In this document: piece after piece, positions 57,401 through 63,400 of the stretch
Layout: each line of letters starts with the position of its first letter
Position numbering within the stretch: the stretch's first letter is position 1
Assembly: GCA_030068145.1 (NCBI GenBank)
Contig: JAPJBO010000044.1
Coordinates: 372,001-436,000, forward strand
Direction: 5' to 3'
DNA length: 64,000 nucleotides
Source: Diplonema papillatum
Lineage: Eukaryota; Euglenozoa; Diplonemea; Diplonemida; Diplonemidae
The notes under the pieces: generated by a model
The model's database searches: none
The model's input: only the letters and a program-made list of their open reading frames with translations
Told to the model about the DNA's origin: nothing
Translations under genes and position numbers: made by a program

Positions 57401-60400
57401 GGCTCGCGGATCTTCAGCGCCAAGCTGACGAGGCCGCCTCTCAGTCATCAGACAGAACCGCAGAGAAAGCGGGGCTGCAAGTGTTGAACGCAGTCACCAA
57501 CGACACTGGGGCTCCCGGATTGCAGGCATTAAGCAACGCGTTGCACCACACGTCAGCGGACGAAACTGGCGCAATCCGATCAGCGCTTGAGAAGTTGCAA
57601 GGACAGCTGGAAAGAGAACGGGAAGTCACTGCTGGCAAGGATACTGAAATTGCGGAGCTGAAGCAAAGATTCGGCGATGGAGTTGAGTCGGCCGCATTGC
57701 CGGAGAAGGCTGGACTCCAAGCCTTGAACGCAGTTGCAGACGAGACCAATGCGCCCGGCATACTTGCATTGAACAACGTGTTGGATACAGCAGCAGGCGA
57801 GGTAGGCGAGATCAGACTGGAGCTCGATAGCATTCGCGAGCAACTCGAACAGGAATGTGCGCACTCTGGTGAGAAGGATCGTCAGATCGCAGCTCTTCAA
57901 CGAATAGCTGACGGGGCTGAGCCGCAAAAATCGGACAAGGAGGCCGGGGTGCAAGTGTCGAACCAATTGAGTGAGACAGAGGCGTCGGGACTGCAAGCTC
58001 TGCTGAACTCGGCGGCAGACGAGAGTGTCGAGCTACGATCAGCGCTTGAAGAAACGCGGGCGCAACTGGCTCGGGAACGTGAAATCTCTTCTGGAAAAGA
58101 TGTTCATATTGCAGCTCTGCAGCAGAAGGTCGACGCTGTCGAGCTGTCTGCGCCACCGGGCAACGGGGGACTGGAAGCCTTGAACGCAGTGAAAGGCAAG
58201 GCTGACGCGCCCGGGCTCCTTGCGTTAAACAACGCGCTCATCGCAACGGCGGATGAGACTCGCAACCACAGCTTAGAACTCGATGCACTGCGCGAGCAAC
58301 TTGAGCGTGAACGTGAATTATCTTCCGGGAAGGATCGTCAGATCGCAGATCTTCAAGAACGAGTGCAGGTGGTTGAGCTGCCAGGTTCGGATAGGGCAGG
58401 GCTGCAAGCTTTGCACAATGCAGCAAAGACAAACGGGACACCAACCAGCGACCTGCACGAGGAGTGGAGGAGTGCTGAGGACCGGCCTTTAGAAAGCCCC
58501 GGTATGGACCTCGTCAGTTACCGATCGGCAATGGATGACAACACTCGAACGGCACTACTGCCGAACTCGAGCAAAGAGGAGCAAAAGCAGCAGGTGCAGG
58601 TCTTTGCGACACCGATGGCGGATTACATCGACACCCAGTCGGGAGCGGGGCAGGCGCGCAGCATGCCGAAGCTGTCTCTGCAGGCGAACGGCGAGCGTGA
58701 CCGGGAGGAAATCGACCGGCAAGACGCGATGGAACCGCAGGACGAGTTCCGAACGCCTTTGAACCCTCCGGGCTGGGACTTCCCTCCGCCTGCTCGGTCG
58801 GAGCATCACGAAGAGCTGTTGTCCGCCACGCAAGGGTCGAAGCGAGACAGCGAAGACGGGAGCGCGACTCCGGGACCCAACGGGAAGTGCGCGTCGCTGT
58901 CCGGGGACGCCGAATCCTTGCTGGTCGAGCGGGACGAAGCGCTGGCCTACGTGTGCGAACTGGAAGAGGCACTGCTCCGGTCCGAAGCCACGGCTCTCGA
59001 AGCCGTCGAAGCCATGTACGCCTTGCAGAACAGGCTCGAGGACTGTGCTGTTGAAGACGCGTGCATGTCAATGAAGACCCTTGCCAACGCGTACGAGGCA
59101 AAAGGCCGCGCGACCGGGTTGGAGTCAGAAGTTTCACGCCTGCAGGCTCTCGTCGCAGACGGGCCCGATTCGGCGTCAAAGGATGCCGAGGACCAGACGA
59201 AGGTCGTCCTAGCGCTGATGGACGAAATCGACGAGCTTCGTGCGGGAACGGAGGGCTGGAAAAAAATGTTCGGCGACTTAGAACAGTCCGCGATGTCCGC
59301 CGTCGACGAACTGCTTCTGTACCAGAGCACCGTCGAAGCCGTGGCGGAGCAAGAAGCCGAGTACTGCGCCCAGCTGGTGGCGGCCGCCAGACCGCGCGAA
59401 CGGCAAGCGAACGGGGACGACGACGACCACGAACGGTCTCCGGCGATGCCCCTCGCCCTCGCGGAAGACCTCGACTTCGAAGCCACGCAGCTGGCCCGGA
59501 TCGACAGCAACCTCGACGTGGGCAGCCGCGACCAGCAGCAGCCGTCGCCCGCCGTGCCTTGCCAAGTCACGGCTGAAATAGATTTCGACGCGACGACTAT
59601 GTCCAGGCGGGAGCATGCAGTGCCCGCGAAGCCGTCGCACCAGCAGCAGCAGCGTCGCCACCTCGAAGCCGCTCCGAGCGGCGACTGCCAGGAAAGCCAG
59701 CAAGACCAAGTGCCGTCGCCAGCCGTTCCTTTAGACCTGGCGGACGACCTCGACGATGCGGCGCAGCTCTCGTCGAGAGACCTCAGAGCCGCCGACTCCC
59801 GAGGAACGGGCGGGCCCGACCTGGAGGATCGCCCGCAGAGCCCCTCGCCGTCGATGCCGCTGGGGATCGCGGACGAGCTGGACTTTTCTGCGACCCACTT
59901 GTCCCGGGCGCCGCACGCCGCCGAAGCCGCGTCGGAGGCCGGGTATTCAACCGACGACGCTGACCCACCGGCGCCGGTGTCGTTGCCGGCGCCGCGCGCC
60001 GGCGACGTCGCCGAGTACTTGCGGCTGCTGGCGGACATGCAGGACCAGTTCGTGACCCTCGAGGCGCACACGCAAACCGAGCGCGCGGCGAGCGCTGCGC
60101 GCATCGCCAGCCTCACCGACGAGGTCGACAGGCTCACCGGCCTCCTCGCCGGCGGGACCCCCGAACCCGAAGCCCTGACGGCCCGCTCCCTCGACAACGC
60201 GAGCCTCGCCGGCAGCGCGGAATCGGAGGAGGAACCTGTCACCGAAGAGGACCTTCGCGCCGCGCTGGCGAAGTCGCGGGTGAAGCGTGGGATGCTGGCC
60301 GCGAAGCTCGAGCACCTGAGCACGGAGCACTGCCGGGTCCTCGAAGAGACCTGCACGCAACGAGACGACCTCATGAAGCAGGTCGAGGAGGCCTTCGGCG

Positions 60401-63400
60401 AAATCGACGGCGGTGCCTCGGCCGAGCTGTCGGCCGCCCAGCACGACCTCGCCACCGCCAGCGCCGAGTGCGAGCGACTCAGCGAAGCCCTCCAAGCAGA
60501 ACAAGCCACGTCCGCGCGGCTGGCGGCGTCGGTGACCGCGGCGCAATCCGGCAACCCGGAAACGACGGTTGCCGGAGAACAGCTGCGGGCGCGTTGCGAC
60601 GAGCTGGAGCGGGAGCTGGCGGCCCACGCCAACTGCGCCGCCAGCCTCGAGACGCTGCAGGAGGAGCTGATGGCCGCGCACGCGGACCGGGCGCGGCTGA
60701 CCGCCGAACTCGACACGGCGGAGGCCAACGCCGAGATGCTGGTCGCGAAGTGCGACGCGCTCGAAGCGACGCTGGTTTCGCAAGAAAACACCATCCGCGA
60801 CGTCACCGACCGGCTGAAGGCCATGTCGGACGAAGACCATGAACCGGGCTTCGCGGTGCAAGTCGCCGAACTCGTCGCGAATCTGACCCTAAAAGACGAA
60901 GAAGCACGTGCCCTCCGGCACCGGTTGCGGAAGCTCGAGTTGAAGGCGAAGGTGAAGCGGGACCAGCAGCGCGAGGCGAACAAAGCGACGCCGAGCACCG
61001 GGGCGTTGACACTCGAGCTTAGGCAAGTCCGGGGACAGCTCGACGCGAACGAAGACGAGGCCGACGAAATGAGGGAGCTGCTGGTCGACCGGCTGTCGCC
61101 CGTCATGCACTTCGACGAGGGCGTGCCTGTCGCCCCCTCCGCCTCCGACGACCACCTGCGGCACCGCCGGCACACCGTCCCCATCCGGCCCCGGCTGACG
61201 CTGCCATACCTCGAGAAGGAGAAGGAGAAGGAAAAAGAGGCGGAGCCCCCGCGCGACACGGTAGTGCGCGTGGTGTCGCCGCACCCCGACACCGACCCTC
61301 CCAGCTTCCCCGGGTCGGTCGGCGGGAAAGAACTCGAAAGCACGATCCAATCTGTCGACAGAGTAACCGCCGACGTCGTGCAAATGCAGGACACGGTAGC
61401 GTACGTCTTGGCGTTGACGAAGGAGGAGGTCGACGGGCTGAACGCTGAACGAGATGAGTTGCAGGCGGAAATCACCGGGTTGCAAAAGCTGGTCGAGGAA
61501 CAAAGTGCAGAAATCGAGAGTCTACGGGAGCAAGACACGATGCCGGGCATGCAACGGCAGGAGACCGCACCCCTGGACACGGGCCTCGAAAAGAAGGACA
61601 GCCAACGGGAAGAAGAGTTGGAGAAGTTGCGCACGGAGCGCGATTGGCTCGCGGAAGTGGCGGGCGGCCTGGTTTCGCGCTTGACGGACGGCGTCATCGG
61701 CATGCAGGAAGACGTCATGGTGCTGGCAAGCGCTGGTCTCACGCCCCCAAGCTCGGTGCGTTTGTCGCACGAGGTGACGCGCACCGCCGACACCCCCATA
61801 CAGCAGCAGCAGCAGCAGCACCGGCAGCAGCCCGACTTCAGCGCCGCGCGGCAGAAAGGCGGCGACCTGCACAACATCCGTGAGGAGATCAACTCCCTCT
61901 TCATGAACAGCCAAAACCGCAACCCGTTCCAGAACACGCTCTCCAACTCGCAGGCGGACGCGAGCTGCGCCAGCAACGTCCCGCTGGCGGCGGCGAGCAC
62001 GGAACCGGCGAACAACCAGTCGACGCCGGCCGTGTTTTCAACCCCGCAAACGTCCGCGGCCGGCCGCTCACCCGTGGACAGGGCGGAGGATGTCGACGAG
62101 CTGCACGCGTCGGTCCGCGAAAGGGACCGGCTGCTGTCCGAAGCGAACGCGACGCTCGACTCCCTCAAAGCCGACAAGGGCGACCTGCTCTCGGAACTCG
62201 AACTCGCCGCCGCGGAAATGGAACGCCTGCGAACCACGCAGTCGAAGGACGACCTAGAGCAGAGCAGCAAGCAGCTCGCCACCGAGACAGCCGCGCTCCG
62301 GGCAGAGGTAGCACGCCTTGAAGCGGACAACGCCGCACTGGTGGACAGCTTGGGTGAACAGGAGGATCGTGTGGCCAGCTTGCTGCTCGACGTGCGCCGG
62401 TATTCGGACCTGGCGGCGGAGGCCGCGTCCCGGGCGTCGGTGCGCCGCGCGAGCGCCACCAGCGACGGCGACGCCGCCGAAAAGCGACGCGAGCTCGAGG
62501 CCCACGTGCGCGACCTGCAAGAGGCCCTCTCCCGCGCCGAGATCAGCAGCCACAAGTCGACCGACGCCCTGCAAAGGACCATCGCCGGCCTTGAACGCGA
62601 ACTGTCCGCAGCACGCGAGCAGGTCGACCGCCTCAAAGCCGACCTGGTGGAGCTCGTCAGCCCGACGGCGGCGCCTTTCCCCCGTACGCCGCCGCCGTCG
62701 AGCGACGAAGAAGGCCCCGGGCGGCTGATCCTGAAGCTGCGCGACGACGTCGACCGGACGGCCGCCGAAAAGGCGCGCCTCGCGGAGGAGGCGGCGGAGG
62801 CCCTGCGGGCGGCGGACGCCGCCCAGGACCGGCTCCGCGGCGACAACGCCAGCCTCGCGGCGGAGCTCGAGCGCATCGACCGCGCGCGGGCGGACGAGCG
62901 GCGCGAGCTCAGCGAGGCGGCGGACCAGATCGAATTCTTCGTGGCGCGGCTCGCGGAGGCCGAAGCCGCCGTCGAAGGCGGCGAGGCCCTGCAGGCCGAG
63001 GTCCGCCGCCTCCGCGAAGAAAACGAAAGCCTCCACGCACGGAGGGGCGATACAGCTGCGACTGACCAACCCGACGCTTCAGAGGTCCAGAACAACCTCG
63101 AAGCCGAAGTGAAGCGGCTAGCTGATGAGAACAGGCGTTTGACAGCTGCTGCCGACCAACCCGATGCTTTGGAGATCCGGAACAACTTGGAAGCCGAAGT
63201 GAATCGACTAGCTGCCGAGGTCGCAGCCTCCGTGCGGGAAAAAGAGGCGTTGATTGAGCGGTTGGAGGACGCACTGCTCGAGCTGAGCGAAACGAAGATC
63301 GTCGCGCGGGACGCCCGGGCCGCCGCGGTCCACAACCAGGACGCGCTGTGGGTGGCGGAGCTGAAGGCGCACAGGCTCGGGGACGTCGCGAAGGAGCTGC

